Below, in pieces: positions 1 through 12,146 of a stretch of 64,000 nt of DNA. Below the pieces are notes generated by a model, which searched no databases, was not told where the DNA came from, and saw only the letters and a program-made list of their open reading frames with translations. The stretch's first letter is position 1, and each line of letters starts with the position of its first letter. The DNA is taken from positions 60,020,255-60,084,254 of the forward strand of contig NC_134576.1 of assembly GCF_050947875.1 (NCBI RefSeq), in the 5' to 3' direction. The translations under genes were made by a program, and so were the position numbers. The stretch is from Dermacentor variabilis. Taxonomy: Eukaryota > Arthropoda > Arachnida > Ixodida > Ixodidae.

Positions 1-230
<230 letters not shown>

Positions 231-1554
231 CAACACTTCTCCAGTCTGACATGGTCGTTATAAACTCTTTTATGCACCGCGGCCTCTCGCAAGCTGCGCA
301 GTCGCTCTTCTCAGGAGAAAGCCGTGACCACGTAAGGGCCTCCAGGTTTCGAGGCACCGTGACGCCCTTATTGATCGCTCGACGTCGTTCCGGCGGTGTC
401 TCGCCGGCTCTATAGGGACCGAGGGTCGCTCCTCGCCCGGAATAATTGATCACCGCGCTGTCACCTGGGCAGGTGCTGCAACGCGGAAGAATCCTTCCGG
501 GACACGGCTCTCTCTGTCACGCTTGTCAAAGCCCGCTTGTGCGACGTGCAGCCCTGTTCGGCGCTTCAGCTTGGGCTTCGTGGCAAGCTCGAGCCTACAC
601 TACCCCCCCACAAACGCTCCCGGTGCTGTCGAGGTGCATTGCGGATGTAGTTCGGCGGGGAGCTGACAATGATTTTGCCTGGGCGTCGGTTTGTGCATTT
701 CATTGAGCGTAGACCTAGCGACAACGTGTCTTCTGGGAAAGCAAGAGACGGCTGACTGGGTCGAAACGCTCGACACCAGAGTTATGCGCGTACCCCGAGC
801 GCAGTGGGGAGTGTGATTTCTAAATTATTTATTTATTCATTCGCTTACAAGCAGGACCCCCTTCAGGCAATACAAGTTTGGAGAGAGACAGAGAGAGAAA
901 GTGGCCATATCAGGAGTATAACACAGATAAAAGTAAAAAAAAAAGTGCGGGCCAAGCACAAGTTACACAAATCCACAAACCCACGAAAACAAACATGAGC
1001 AACATCCCCATACGCTAATTTACCAAAGCCTGCCACTGATTCACGCTGCAAACCAACCTACGAACATGCGGACAATTGTTTTTGAAGCACAAAACTGAAG
1101 AAACATGCCAATCTGTGCGACCTAAATCAAACACCTACGGGCACTTTGAGTGCATAATTTGGCATTATGTTCTGGTACAAAAGAAACGCAGTAAACATTT
1201 TAAATAAACACACCAAAGAAATACAGAACTTGCTCTACATATTTATATCAGTGGCCATATATATGAAAACAATAAGCAAATCAATGAATAAAGAGACGAA
1301 AAAATACCACATTTAGACGAAGTATGCGACCATTAGGATATTTATATGTCAGTCGTCTCGGTAAGTTGGAAAGCGATGCAGTTTAACAAAAACGTAATAT
1401 TCAGCTGCGGAAACACACGTTTCTAAGTCTCTAAAACTGATGTCATGCTGCCTCCAGGCGTAATATTAATAGATGCAGTTCGGCGGACAAAATAAAATTA
1501 AATTCTTGGCTTTTACGGTCCAACATGTATGTCTTAGACATGATTTATTACGAG
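231..1554. other. No gene seen
   Basis: GC-richer sequence to about 800, then AT-rich sequence. Open frames are short and show no family motif. The block at 424-474 resembles one near the other end of the window and is listed separately. Confidence 0.6.
424..474 (+). repeat. Dispersed motif, copy 1
   Basis: A block of about 50 bases around an AATAATTGATC core followed by GCTGTCACCTGG. A similar block in the same orientation lies at 63132-63182. The similarity is clear over about 30 bases and weak outside. It could be part of an LTR or another dispersed repeat; the family is not identified. Confidence 0.4.
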
Positions 1555-1760
1555 ACACATAGTGGCGTGATACTATACACATATTTTGAACCCCTGGGAT
1601 TCCTGAACATGCACCGAATGCATGACAGAGGGGCGTTCTTTTTTTTTCTGCCTTTAGTCCCCATAGAAATGCGGCGGCCGCGGCCGGAATTTGATACCCC
1701 AACATCGTGCTTTGCAGGGTAACGCCGTAGCCACTGTACCACCTCACCGGTTCAGTCCGA
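1555..1760 (-). mobile_element. Degenerate Ruka-like SINE
   Basis: Read on the minus strand, this follows the same order as the better copy at 29557-29764: a tRNA-like head with the GCTGAGCACGAGGTCG region decayed, then the GCGGCCGCATTTC(G/T)ATGG block, a gap, GTGCACGTTAAAG-like and CCCCAGGTGGT-like blocks, and the tail. Divergence is high, with a T-run expansion in the middle. Ruka is a tRNA-derived SINE described from ixodid ticks; the assignment is from memory of its consensus. Confidence 0.7.
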
Positions 1761-2360
1761 CGGTTATGATCGCGCCACGCGCTGACAACGTCCGCTCTGT
1801 CTGTGCTTATTCTTCGGCATCGGTTGGCAGGCTGTCATTATGAGCAGGTAGCGGAAGTGAATGTTCCTGTTTGGTTCACATATACGGCGAAGTTAACACC
1901 CAATGGGCATTCTTGAAAGACGTCACAATGCAGGGCTCGGTTTACATTTTCACTGCCTGGAGTTCTTTAACGGGGCACCCGACACTTGGCGCATAACAAT
2001 TTCTCATAACTCCCCAAATGGAATACGGCCGGCACCAAAAACCTCGTCCTTGTGCTCACACGTGCAACGCCATTACCAGTTAGTCGCCCACGCTGATCGA
2101 ACGTCAACATTAAAATGCACATGGATTGTTCTGGACCAAATTAAGAAATAACAGCTACACAATAAAATTACGAGGTTAAAGGGTTATGATGCCTGACGTA
2201 ATACAACGAGTCGTTTATTAAAACAACGTTCCCTTTTCTTACGCGATCCCAATAGAGATGATGCTATACCACGGAGATAATTTATCGAAAGCACGATCCT
2301 ACGCAAGTCTACTGTGGGCTATGTGCCCCGCGTAATCAGCCCAGGCAATGGTGTCGCGTG
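1761..2360. other. No gene seen
   Basis: No protein motif, RNA gene or repeat structure was recognised between the SINE and the gypsy integrase remnant. Confidence 0.6.
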
Positions 2361-2368
2361 CATATTCT

Positions 2369-3345
2369 CTAGTGAAAGTTGAAGGAGAAGGAAGAAATAT
2401 ATCCAACGGTAAAGTAGGTTAACGTCCGAACAAAAGGTAATAGGGAGAGTATCCAGCAGTGTCGTGGCGGGAAGAATGTTATGCGATCGTCACCTTGGAA
2501 AGCATAGCCGTTAAGGTCCGATTCAAGCGCTCGGTGAGCCCGAACGTTTGGGGATGGTATGACGTGATGACTCTGTGTTGCGTGAAACAGCATTGCAGTA
2601 TATCGTCGATGGCTTTCGACAGGCAGGTATGGCCTCAGTCAGTCAGCAATTGACATCGGGGCACAGTGTAGTAAAATTACGTCACGGAAGAGAACGTCCG
2701 CCACGTCTGTAGCACAGCTGCTAGCCAGTGCTCGTGTCATTGCGTAGCGCGTCGCGTAGACGCTAACGATGACAATCCATATGTTTCCTAAACCAGATGT
2801 AGGGCAGCGTCCAAGAAGGTCCAAACCAACACGGAAAAAGGGCTCAGGTGGGACGTCGATGGGCTGAAGCCGTCCAGCAGGAATCTTACACTTTTTCTTA
2901 CGGCATTGACAGAGCTCGCAGTCGCCGACAGAACGCTTCACTGAGCGGGCCAGGACAGGCTAACAAAAGCGACGGCGCACGCGGTCATGAGTATGAGTAA
3001 CACCAAGGTTCCCAGCGGTTAAGGTGCCAAGAAGCTCACGAAGAACTGTGCACTGCAGGTGCGATGGTATAACTAAGAGAATATAAGGACCATGAGTGTA
3101 CACGTTACGCCGATATAATGTACCACCCTTCCGGGCGGAAATGCGCACAGAGGAGACGCTGAGAGAGGACTCCAGGCGTTCGACTGTGTCTCTTAAGTGG
3201 GCATCCTGGGTTCGTCGGCGACGCTAACTGGCTCATGGGAAATACGCAGCCGAGGGATTCCGTGCGCGGAGAGTCACAGCCGGCCACATGGTAGCTGGAC
3301 ACACAATCCGCACCTCTGTGCAGGCTCCCTGTTTTGCGCACGACA
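2369..3345 (-). pseudogene. Ty3/gypsy integrase remnant (end of RNase H linker to core)
   Basis: The minus-strand translation, spread over at least three frames, follows the normal order of a Ty3/gypsy integrase. First comes the linker after RNase H (ADCVSS... and TVERLE-like). The H2C2 zinc-binding region follows (LLVIPSHLQ...TAGNLGVTHTHDRVRRRF), then the core with a CELCQCRKKK block, VPPEPFFRVGLDLLG (first catalytic Asp) and a HCAP..IAD block (second Asp). In another frame is SYHPQTFGLTERLNRTL (catalytic Glu). Integrase inserts retrotransposon cDNA into chromosomes. Frameshifts near 3150, 2955 and 2640 make it non-functional. No LTR, gag or reverse transcriptase was found beside it, so this is an isolated fragment. 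Confidence 0.85.
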
Positions 3346-4360
3346 GTGCAGGTGTACTCTTGCAGGCACCAATCTCCTCTCCACGTCGTTTCTTTCCGCC
3401 CTTACTGCGCTCAAAGACATGACATAACTTCGTTTAATTCTGTAAATAGGTAGGTGCTCGCTAGTTAATATTGAGCGAATTCATGTACTGCTATAAATGC
3501 AGAGTAGTTTTTTCTATTATTAAATTTTTAAACGTTGCCCAGTGGCCGGTTGGTTGTACCTGTACCATGCCATGGTCTGCATGGTTCCCCTCCGTCATTT
3601 TCTTTCCTGCGTGTTCACTGCAGCCGCGCGAGCTTTGATGTACCAGTACAATAAGAAGTACCATTAACTGATGGGGCAGAGAACAGAACAGAAAGGGATC
3701 AAAAATATTGCATGCATTTTTTTCTTTCTTCAATAATTTCTTACAGTGGCTTTGATTCAGGTGAGAAACAATGTAATTTTAACAATGAAAGGGGCCTTTT
3801 TAAAATAGACAGATATCGGTATGCTACCGACAGTGATAACAACGTGACGTTAGCCTAAGTCACTGCGTTTGAAGTTGGCAAGAAAGTCCCTTTATTATCA
3901 ATTTCTACCTTCGCTAATTATAAATGGTAATAGTCAGCGCTCCTCCTCACCTCCTCTTCAATTTTTGCCTTTGTTCCAAGTCTCGCTGTTTTATTTTACA
4001 TAATGAAGAGCCAATCAACCTGTCTATGAAGTCGCAGAAACTACTGAATCTTTTGAAGCATGCCGTACCAGCAGTTACGAACTGAATACCTACGATGCTC
4101 TTCTTTGAAGGAAAGTATAACGCCAGAAAACTGTAAGTGGCCAGGTGGCCATGTTAGAATGCCACCGCAGTGGTACAACTTCACTCATATTGTACGTTAA
4201 ACGTATTTCATGCAGAACGTAGAAAGGAACATAGGGCACCAGGACTGCAGAAAGGGACCCACTCGTCATCATACTTGGCAGTGTAGACCTTCAATAAAGT
4301 GAGTTCGACCGTCCTTGACCAGTACAGTAGCTATACTTACATCAATCCGATGAAGTGCGG
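3346..4360. other. No gene seen
   Basis: The upstream continuation of the gypsy element was looked for here and not recognised. The sequence is AT-rich with no motif. Confidence 0.55.
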
Positions 4361-4690
4361 TCAAGTCGGCTTGACAGGCCGAATTTCGGCCGTCAGGTTC
4401 ATGTGAACGCTATAGCTGGTGGGGCCAACCGAACGTTCAGCTGCATTTAGATAAACCGTTGCAGGGGCTGCGTTGACCAGCTCAACCGTCTTGACAAGAT
4501 CCATGGAATTTCGGTTGCGTCGGGCTAGCCTATATCAAGGTCCCACTCAATCAGCTCGCCTCCAGTTCCTGTAAACGGAGTTATAGTGTCCTCAAATTCT
4601 ACATGGCAGTTTTCATATAATTTCCTCGCGTTCACAGGCATCGCACCATGCATTGCCATTCGGGCAAAAGTTTCAACACAAGGAAGGACA
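4361..4690 (-). pseudogene. Unidentified coding remnant with one frame change
   Basis: Two adjoining minus-strand frames look protein-like. The first, from about 4690 to a TAG at 4525-4527, ends in ...GTGGELIEWDLDIG. The second, one frame over, runs from an ATG at 4502-4504 to a TGA at 4361-4363 and encodes 47 residues beginning MDLVKTVELVNAAPATVYLN. Together they would read as one polypeptide of about 100 residues if a single frameshift near 4530 were removed. I do not recognise the family. It could be a decayed gene, a viral or transposon fragment, or chance; no splice acceptor was obvious upstream. Confidence 0.35.
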
Positions 4691-7600
4691 AAATCTTTAG
4701 TATAGGAAATAGCTTTCTTGTTTTTCTATTTCTTTTTTTACTTTTACTCGAATAAGCTGTTCATGGGGGTGCAGGCAGGGCGCGGGGGCAGGGGCCTCTC
4801 CCAGTAGGCCTCTCGCAAACAATGGGCATCTGCCAGAGCGACGCAATGTTTCCCAGACCAATGCTAAAGAAAAGAACCAGACAATGACATCCACGTATCG
4901 CTCAAGGGGATTTCCAATATCCCTTTCGCCTATGCGCCTTTTGTAGTTTTATGCTGAGGCTGTTGGAAAATAGATCTCAGTAAATAGAGGGGAACATGGT
5001 TATAGTTATCCGAGTGTTGTTTGCACGGTTGCTTTTACTGTCTCTATTTGCCATTGTTCCCGCAGAAGCTTATAAGATATTTCTGAGAAGGAATTTTTCC
5101 GTGCTCGGAAGGTTACACACTGCACAAGGAGCCAAAAGGAACAGATTTCATTTAAAGAGCTAATATTACAGCGGGCTGCATTTACGCGTGTCTCCATCTA
5201 CAAGTCTCCGAATTTTTTGACGAAAATAGCCGAATTGAAGAGCAATCTTAACAATCCCGCATATGAGCGTTGATATTGGCGGCTGTTCCGTGGTATTATA
5301 TCGATAGTTATTCGCTATATGTAGAGCAAAAAGAAATCGAGGTAATCAATATTTGATGGCTTAGTTTACATTTTCTTGGTTTAGTCCTAAACACTGAGTC
5401 AACAGCTATAGTATATGGTAGCTTAATTTGCAGAGGCTGTTATTCTTTCGACTTTGCAAACACAGTCACCGACATCAAAATATTATGATTATGGTAAAAT
5501 GTCCCATGGAACTTTACAGCGTTTTTGTTAATACGACTACAAGCCGCCCATCCAGAAATGTTATATCAGAGTTTGCAAAATTTCGTAAAAAACCTAATCG
5601 CTCGCGAAGTTAGCGTTTAAGCAAATATGAAAATTATCAGCGCTCATATGCAGGAATGTTTTCGAGTGGTTGAGTCAGTCAAAGGGTAAATGGAAATTTT
5701 GAGACCCTCCATTTCGCCGTTTAGAAATGTTAAATGAAACACTTTAAAGGAGTCTTCGATTCTCTGATATATTTCCTATCCGAGATATTTCCAATATCGA
5801 GGGTATTGGGCCTACACTCTTGGCGACGCGCACCGAAAGCCTGAACTGCGTAGGTCATTTATGTGCCTAGCAAATAATTGCTGAATAATACTCTTATTCT
5901 TCCGAAATCTTATGCTTTATGCGAGAAATATAGATGCAAAATGTGAGGCATGGTGTTTATGTTTCATTTTGTTAGGAAGCATATGTTTTGGGGTTATGAG
6001 CAATACATGTTAGTCTCTGCTGAGAAATTGCAACCTTTGAAGGAAGATCTTTATTGAAGAGTTCCAGAGTGTCATAGCGCCATTACAGCAACGTTTCCCA
6101 ACGTTTTACAGCAACTCAACAGGAGGCCAACTTCAAACTCGGTTAGACTAATGCAAATGCTACAGATATCTTAGAGAAAATTTTTAAGGTTCTTAACTTA
6201 ATTACAAGCGTTGCAAATCATTACTCAACGCTTGTTTTCCCCCTATTTTTATGCGTCGTCAGTGGTGCATACTTGGGTTCTTCGATATGATTGGTGAAGT
6301 GAACATGGCACCTTGCTAATATTTATCAAGAATAAGGGACACATTGTAGCAAAACTCAACGTGTATGGAATCGCGTAGTCTGTGCGTATACGAGTGGCGC
6401 GCTATATTGACCACTGGCACAACTACAAATGCTACCAAGGTGAAATACACCAAACATGCAGGCAACGGTGTGTCAAGCCAGTGAGCGAAGCCAAATTCGC
6501 GTGGGTCAAATAGATCCTTCCTAAGAAATTCTCGTGCAGTGCTCGTGAGCGGTTAATGGCCATTTTACGCGATGTTTATTAGTGTCCCGGGGGAACTCTA
6601 TGTTGCGAAGTGTTTATATTTGGGCAAAATAAGCGCCACTTTATGAGTTATGTGTACTTTCGGGTTAACACGGTCTGTTCAATAAATTACGTATTCGAGC
6701 GCTCCAGAGCGTGTACGTTTAGATATTACGAGTGGCGCTAAATTTAGCACGCAGCCCTGACATGCGTCATGCTGCTGTTTATCAGTTATGTTACCCAAGA
6801 TTTCTGTACGTTAAATCCAATTTAAACCGTATAGAAACGTGGGGGATCCGAAGTGGAATGTGTCGTGAAATTTCATACTTCTAGCATTATTACTAGCGTG
6901 CAAATTATTGAACCCTTGTTTTCTTGTTTTCTTTTCTTTCCATGCATTATACGTCGTTATAACAGTGTTCTCGGTAAACAAAACCATGCACCTTGTTTTC
7001 ATTTGGCGAAAGTAAGGGCTAGGTGGTGGGTGATGTGCAGACAAACAAGTAAGTTGGCGTGGCTAATTGTGGCTTTTGCTATAAAGTATGTATGCAAACT
7101 CTCTTGAGCATGGTGCGTACCTTATAAGCAGGCATGCATTATCCCGTTTCCCTGAAAGAACTACAAAGGCCTCCGAGATAAAATTTTGCGTAAAGCGGGG
7201 GAAAGGATATGACAAATGTGTGCGACAAGAAGAAATGTATGGAATAATTATTTCCTTTGACAAATCTCGCAGAGAAGTGTTCGAAAGTTTCATACTTATG
7301 TTATCTGCTATGCTCGCAAATTCCCTGACATAACTCTACGCTACACCAAGCCTGTGTTGAATGGAAATAGGGGTCATGTTATGTATAGTATATGTGACAA
7401 ACGTTTAACGTTCCTCGCTTGATTAGAAAAGTGGAAAATAACTACGGAACCTTCCAAATTTCTCCTTTTGATGCGTTAAACGAGGTTCGTGGCATGCTTC
7501 TCCGTCGTCTTCGGTGAAATAAAAAAAGATGCCTCTTTTATATATCCCTAAGAGGGAGGAAATGGGTAATGTGTTGAAGAAGTTATAAGTGTGCGGACAA

Positions 7601-8377
7601 ATCACGGTCGTAGCAGTAACTTACTTATGCAAGCTATACGAAGCATTATAGTTGTGTTCTACAAACCACACGCAATTTACCCTCTCGTTCTGGGCAAACT
7701 ATGACCGCCACCAAGATTACATCTAGCGCAAATTGAGGGAACATCATTTCCAATGTTCTCGCGATGAAAAATGCGGTTGGTGACCCACTGCCATTGTAAC
7801 ATTTCTTAAATGAATTTTTCAAAAGCGTTATATATGAGCCAAGTTTCGAACGGACCAGTCATATGGCGGCACCGTTTTAAAGTATGTGATTTGATCAAAG
7901 GCAACGGAACTTCTTATTGCGATTGCTCAAGATAAACAGCTTCGCCGTAAATGGGGTTGTGATTGTGCAAAGTTTCACGAGTCTGCTTTCTCTATGAAGT
8001 GGGACTTTCCATTTTAAAGGTGCTTTAATGCTTTAGTTATATTTTGTTCGACTTGAAGGTAGCATAGGTGCTTGCAAAAATTACACATAAGTTCGCCGCC
8101 AGGCTTCAATTTAAGCATGAAGTTTCGCGCCACAGTTACCTAACTTTCACATTTGAATATATTGCTGCGATACATTTCAACTTTGTGGCTGAACAAATTT
8201 ATTCTAGAGCTGAAAATTCGGGCGAATGTCATTATTTAGTAGGACCAGCGTCCCCTCCATTATAAAGTATGAAAATGCGGATCTTTTTAAAATCTATTGA
8301 GTTTTATAGTATATTCTGCTTAATTCCATCGGAAACTCTAGTCGCGCAAGTAGACTCAGTTTTGCAAAAGACCCACT
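4691..8377. other. Long AT-rich interval without recognisable genes
   Basis: Only short, unrelated open frames occur on both strands. No reverse transcriptase, transposase or conserved domain motif was seen and no clear tandem repeat. A few sentence-like frames (for example near 6850-7330 on both strands) overlap each other antisense, which argues against either being real. Confidence 0.6.
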
Positions 8378-8568
8378 GTGCTTGTTCAGTGGCTATAGCA
8401 TTGTCCTGCTAAGCAGAGGTAATGGATTTGACCTTGACCATGGCGGTATCATTTCCATGCGGGCGGAATGCAAAAACGTTTGTGCAGTTAAATTTAGGTG
8501 CACGTTAAATAACTCCAGGTGGTCAAATTAATCCGGAGCGCTCTAATAGGCCCTTCATCAATATCCAG
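8378..8568 (+). mobile_element. Degenerate Ruka-like SINE
   Basis: A plus-strand copy with a recognisable head (GTGGCTATAGCATTGTCCTG), a decayed B-box area, a CATGGCGG/CATTTCCATG block, TTAGGTGCACGTTAAATAAC, then CCAGGTGGTCAAA and CCGGAGC blocks. Order and orientation match the copy at 29557-29764. The 3' end fades out near 8568 without a clear target duplication. Confidence 0.7.
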
Positions 8569-9182
8569 TGTACATTTTGGGGGATAGTAAATTCCTCAAA
8601 TAAATTAAATGTTTCTAATATTGCACAACCATTTACGAAAAGAAAAGCTAGCACATTACGGAACGAAAGACAAGAACCTTCTGTGTATTATTCATTTTTC
8701 TTCTTGTAAAAAAGCCAGTTGCGACTTGTCCACTGCGCAGTATGTCTACGTTTAAATGGTGCTTCTCGATCACCGCAGTTTTACCACACCCGGAAAGTGC
8801 TTCACTCAGTTACAGATAAAAGCATTAGGCGTGCTGCTGGCCGATGAGAGGGTGACAGCAATAACCTTTACCATGGGGTTCATGAAAATTGCCATAACAA
8901 CAAATCACGCGTCATCCAGCCAGTTAAGCCGTGAGCTCCTAGACATGGTGCAGCGAACTCACAACAGGTGCCTAGTGAATGCCGTATACACCTGAATAAG
9001 GACTGCAGTTGTGCATTAGCCGCAGCCCCAAGCTTGAAAGTCGTAAATTAAGAAGCAAGAAATAGCATATTGAAAAGACGCAAGAAAACCTAAGCAGTTA
9101 TGAGTTATGAATGCGAAAGCAATAATGTCCAATGGAACGCCGCCGAGCGGTGCTTCGAGTTTTGCTGCAGGCTGTGTTATTG
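8569..9182. other. No gene seen
   Basis: Contains an 80-codon open frame (about 8756-8995) without recognisable motif. Nothing else was supported. Confidence 0.5.
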
Positions 9183-9372
9183 AGGTCTGCGATTAATAAA
9201 GGGAAAGTGAAACATCCACCCAGTCGTAGCAATCGCTACAAAGAAAACATACGGGATTATCGAAAGAAAAGCCTCTCAGTTGAAGAAAATTTCGTCCTGG
9301 TTCGGCACTTGAACCCGGGACCACTGCCTTTCCGGTGCAACCGCGCTACCATCTGAGCTAACAAGGCGGCTA
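9183..9372 (-). mobile_element. tRNA-derived SINE, second family
   Basis: On the minus strand a tRNA-like head carries a pol III A box (TAGCTCAGATGG, 9349-9360) and a B box (GGTTCAAGTGCC, 9304-9315), separated by 33 bases. It is followed by a unique body with ATTTTCTTCAACTGAGAGGC, CGATAATCCCGTATG and TAGCGATTGCTACGACTGGG, then GGATGTTTCACTTTCCC. The acceptor stem does not pair properly and the body continues without a tRNA 3' end, so this is a SINE and not a tRNA gene. The body sequence recurs in both arms of the foldback at 9425-9645. Confidence 0.75.
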
Positions 9373-9424
9373 TCAGATAGCAGGGTGAAGTGGAATTTAT
9401 TACCAACTCGAAGCAAAATCAAGA

Positions 9425-9645
9425 GTTTGACGTAATAGTTCTGCGGATACATGCAAGGTGGAGGGAAGTAATTATTAAAGGGAAAATGCGACATCCACCC
9501 ACTCGTAGCAATTGCTACAAAAGAAGCCTATACAGGAAAGCTATCCTTTGTAGTAATTGCTAAGACTGGGTGGATGTCTCATTTTCCCTTTATTAATTAC
9601 TTTCCGCCACCTTGCCGTTTTCTGCAGAACTATTACGTCAAATTC
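9425..9645. repeat. Foldback structure with about 98-bp arms
   Basis: The left arm 9425-9522 and the right arm 9547-9645 are reverse complements at roughly 85 percent identity by eye, with a 24-base loop. Each arm begins with a TTTGACGTAATAGTTCTGC block, passes through CAAGGTGG, and ends with the SINE-type body (AAAGGGAAAATG, ACATCCACCCA, TAGCAATTGCTACAAA). It may be a MITE-like foldback element or two SINE-containing copies joined head to head. Confidence 0.75.
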
Positions 9646-11179
9646 TGCGATTAAATAGGGGCGGGTTTCTTCTTTCTTTTGCAGGTTTTACGTTAGCATT
9701 TCCGGTAGACCATAATCATTAGGACTATATTGCTGAGAAATCAAGACCGCCGCATGCCACCGACGTCCTGCGCGACGAGAGACCGAGGAAGCAGCAGGGG
9801 CCACCAAGGCTGGCAGGCACGCGCAGCAGCTAAGCCCAGTGGGCGTGAGAGAGAGAGAGAGAGAGAGATGCGTACCGCGCGGAGGCTTCCGAGAGCGAGA
9901 CGGCGGCGCCCCACTCGCGCGTCATGCGTCTGCCTCGCAGACGACAGCCCGTCTCGCCCCGCGGCGTCGCGGTTCCGTATCAGCTCCGTCGAGGCGCGCT
10001 GTTGACGTGGCGTCGCGGCGGTGCCCTCTCCCCTCACGCAACACCTGGAGCGCTATCGCGGCAGCGGGCGTTCCGATTGGCCCACTCTGCTCTGTCGAGC
10101 GGCGCTCGTGACCTTGCATCGCAGCCAGTGGGTATCTAGGCACCGATCCGCTGCCACAGATGCCGGCTGTTTTGCTCAATGGGCCCTTTGATGCCTTCGC
10201 ATAAAAAAAAAATTCGAAGATGGCGTCTTGATGACTGAATCTAGCTTGCTCTTCGATTCTGAGCTCTTGGGGCGGTCTCTTCGGGCACTGGGGTGCTATT
10301 CTGGGCATCAACAAAATCCGCATATAGTAAAATTCCGTGATGAAGGCATTTTCAGCCAATCACAGAGGGCGTAGCTTCCCTCTGGATTCATGAAAGCTGA
10401 CACGATGGCCGATTGGACAATATGACAGTATCAGATGTCATATTGCCAGAAGCATGAATCTGTAAGCGTATAGACGGTACGGAAGACAAGTGTATGCGCG
10501 AGTACGCTGCCGAATCAAACCTGACAAATGGCGATAGCAACCATGTTTAGGAGGCGATGGCATCGGGGCCATGGCATGCAGGTGTGAACAATGAATGCAT
10601 ATTGAGAACAGTTATGTTCGCTCTTCTGCAACAAAGATTAAGCGTAATAAGGATCATGCACGGAGGAAAAGACTGCGCCAAAATAGCTCGACGCCGTGTG
10701 AAGGAATACCCACTTCAATATAATAAAAAAAGAAATAGTAGGCGATCCGAATTTTTCACTCGGGTTTCTCTTAGTGGTACCCGCACCTCGGCGTTGGTGT
10801 TCTTTAGGCTAACTTTAGGAGAACGCAACGCACGAACAGAACTCGGACGCCACTGTTTTCAATTAATTAGCGGGTAAATATAACGCCACCTTCTTGTTCC
10901 TGATGTCATTAGTAACGTCATTACTTCCACTTTCTACTTCCGGATTTCGAGGAATTTCGGCAAAGTCGTGCCCACGTGGCGGGTCTCTAAAGTTTACGAT
11001 TACGTGCTCGTGTGCGCGGTAATGCGTGATTTTTAATTAATTCTTATTATTCCGCACACTTCAGTAATTCAACCTTTAACTAAACTTATGGTCTGATATT
11101 ATAGCTATAATGAGAACCGTCAGTTTTGTACGGTCCTTTCTTTATTCAGAAAATCTGTTAAGGGCTAGTTTTACCACTA
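9646..11179. other. No gene seen
   Basis: GC-rich 9730-10150 with a GAGA run at about 9845-9868, then mixed sequence. A short perfect hairpin at 10418-10445 (10-bp arms CAATATGACA / TGTCATATTG, 8-base loop) is the only structure noted. Open frames overlap antisense and carry no motif. Confidence 0.55.
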
Positions 11180-11406
11180 TCGTGTGCGCGTGTAGAGAAA
11201 AACTATCATCATCAGCAACGTCACGAGCGTCCTCGTCTCCTTCCACAGCTGTTGCCCCGTCAGCGCTACCGCCCGAACGCGCTCGTGCCACTGCTGCCGC
11301 GTTCGTCGTCGCCGTCTTCTTCCGCAGCTGGTTCCGTTGCCGTTCGTCGTTGCAGCGTAGAATTTCCCTTCTCTTCTGTCGTCGTAATGGGGAGGCCGCT
11401 TTTACG
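11180..11406 (+). repeat. Dispersed repeat, forward copy
   Basis: Rich in TCGTC and internally redundant, with two CTTCC(A/G)CAGCTG blocks. It ends in CAGCGTAGAATTTCCCTT and GTCGTAATGGGGAGGC. The same end block and internal elements lie at 12147-12330 in the opposite orientation. The family is not identified. Confidence 0.6.
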
Positions 11407-11510
11407 GGGTAACAGCCCCTGCTTCAGGCGGTACGAGCAATTCATTGTCTTAAGTGACGGGCAGATTTAATTTTGAAGCACTTTAGTTTCGGAGAGTCGC
11501 AAGTGGCAAT

Positions 11511-11528
11511 GGGGGGGGGGGGGGGGGG
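11511..11528 (+). repeat. Poly-G tract (18 G)
   Basis: Eighteen consecutive G residues. It is a candidate G-quadruplex former and also a likely site of sequencing-length error. Confidence 0.9.
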
Positions 11529-12146
11529 CGATCGGATGCTGCTAGCCACGCCACCGAGCAAACTCGAGACATCGAACGCAAGCGAGAACGGCGGACTGCG
11601 GGCATGCCGTCACTGACGTCGTTCTCTCCGTCACATCCGAACGTGTGCGTAACCTCATTAAGAAACGCGAAGACGTAATCCATAATTTAAAAATACTTTA
11701 ATGAACCGTCGTGGTTTACCCAGTAATAAACACCGGGGCCGCACATTCCAGCTTCCCTGATTAACCATCTGCGCGGAGTGTTTGGGCTTATATTTTTCTC
11801 TGTTTTTTTTTCTTATTTACTTTGAATTCCCTCAACAGCCATCTCAGGAGATGAACCGGAAGTGCTGCGCAGGAAACAAGAGGGTCACTCAATGCTCGTT
11901 CGACTAAAAAATTCATGAGCCTTTCCATTGTGTAAAGGTGGATGACCAGCGAATATGTTCAGCGCTCGACACAGAAGTGACCTAGAATATTCAGCAAACG
12001 TACGAACATATTTACTGTTCTCATGTGTGTTTATCGTGGCGATATAGGTACGCACACACATTCGCGTATCGCCTCAAATATTAGATATGTCCGTCACCTA
12101 GGACAGTGAATGGCTCATATAACTTAAGAAATGGTTCATGTCCTCT
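11529..12146. other. No gene seen
   Basis: This interval lies between the two inverted copies of the dispersed repeat. No open frame with motifs was recognised. Confidence 0.55.

Noticed and set aside
1525..1722. Open frames on both strands at 1466-1747
   Set aside because: They are translations of a degenerate SINE.
9304..9372. Possible tRNA gene on the minus strand
   Set aside because: A and B boxes are good, but the acceptor stem does not pair and the sequence continues into a SINE body also present in the nearby foldback, so it is a SINE head.
10418..10445. Perfect 10-bp-arm hairpin as a regulatory site or terminator
   Set aside because: It is AT-rich and isolated, with no gene beside it; short hairpins of this size occur by chance in 64 kb.
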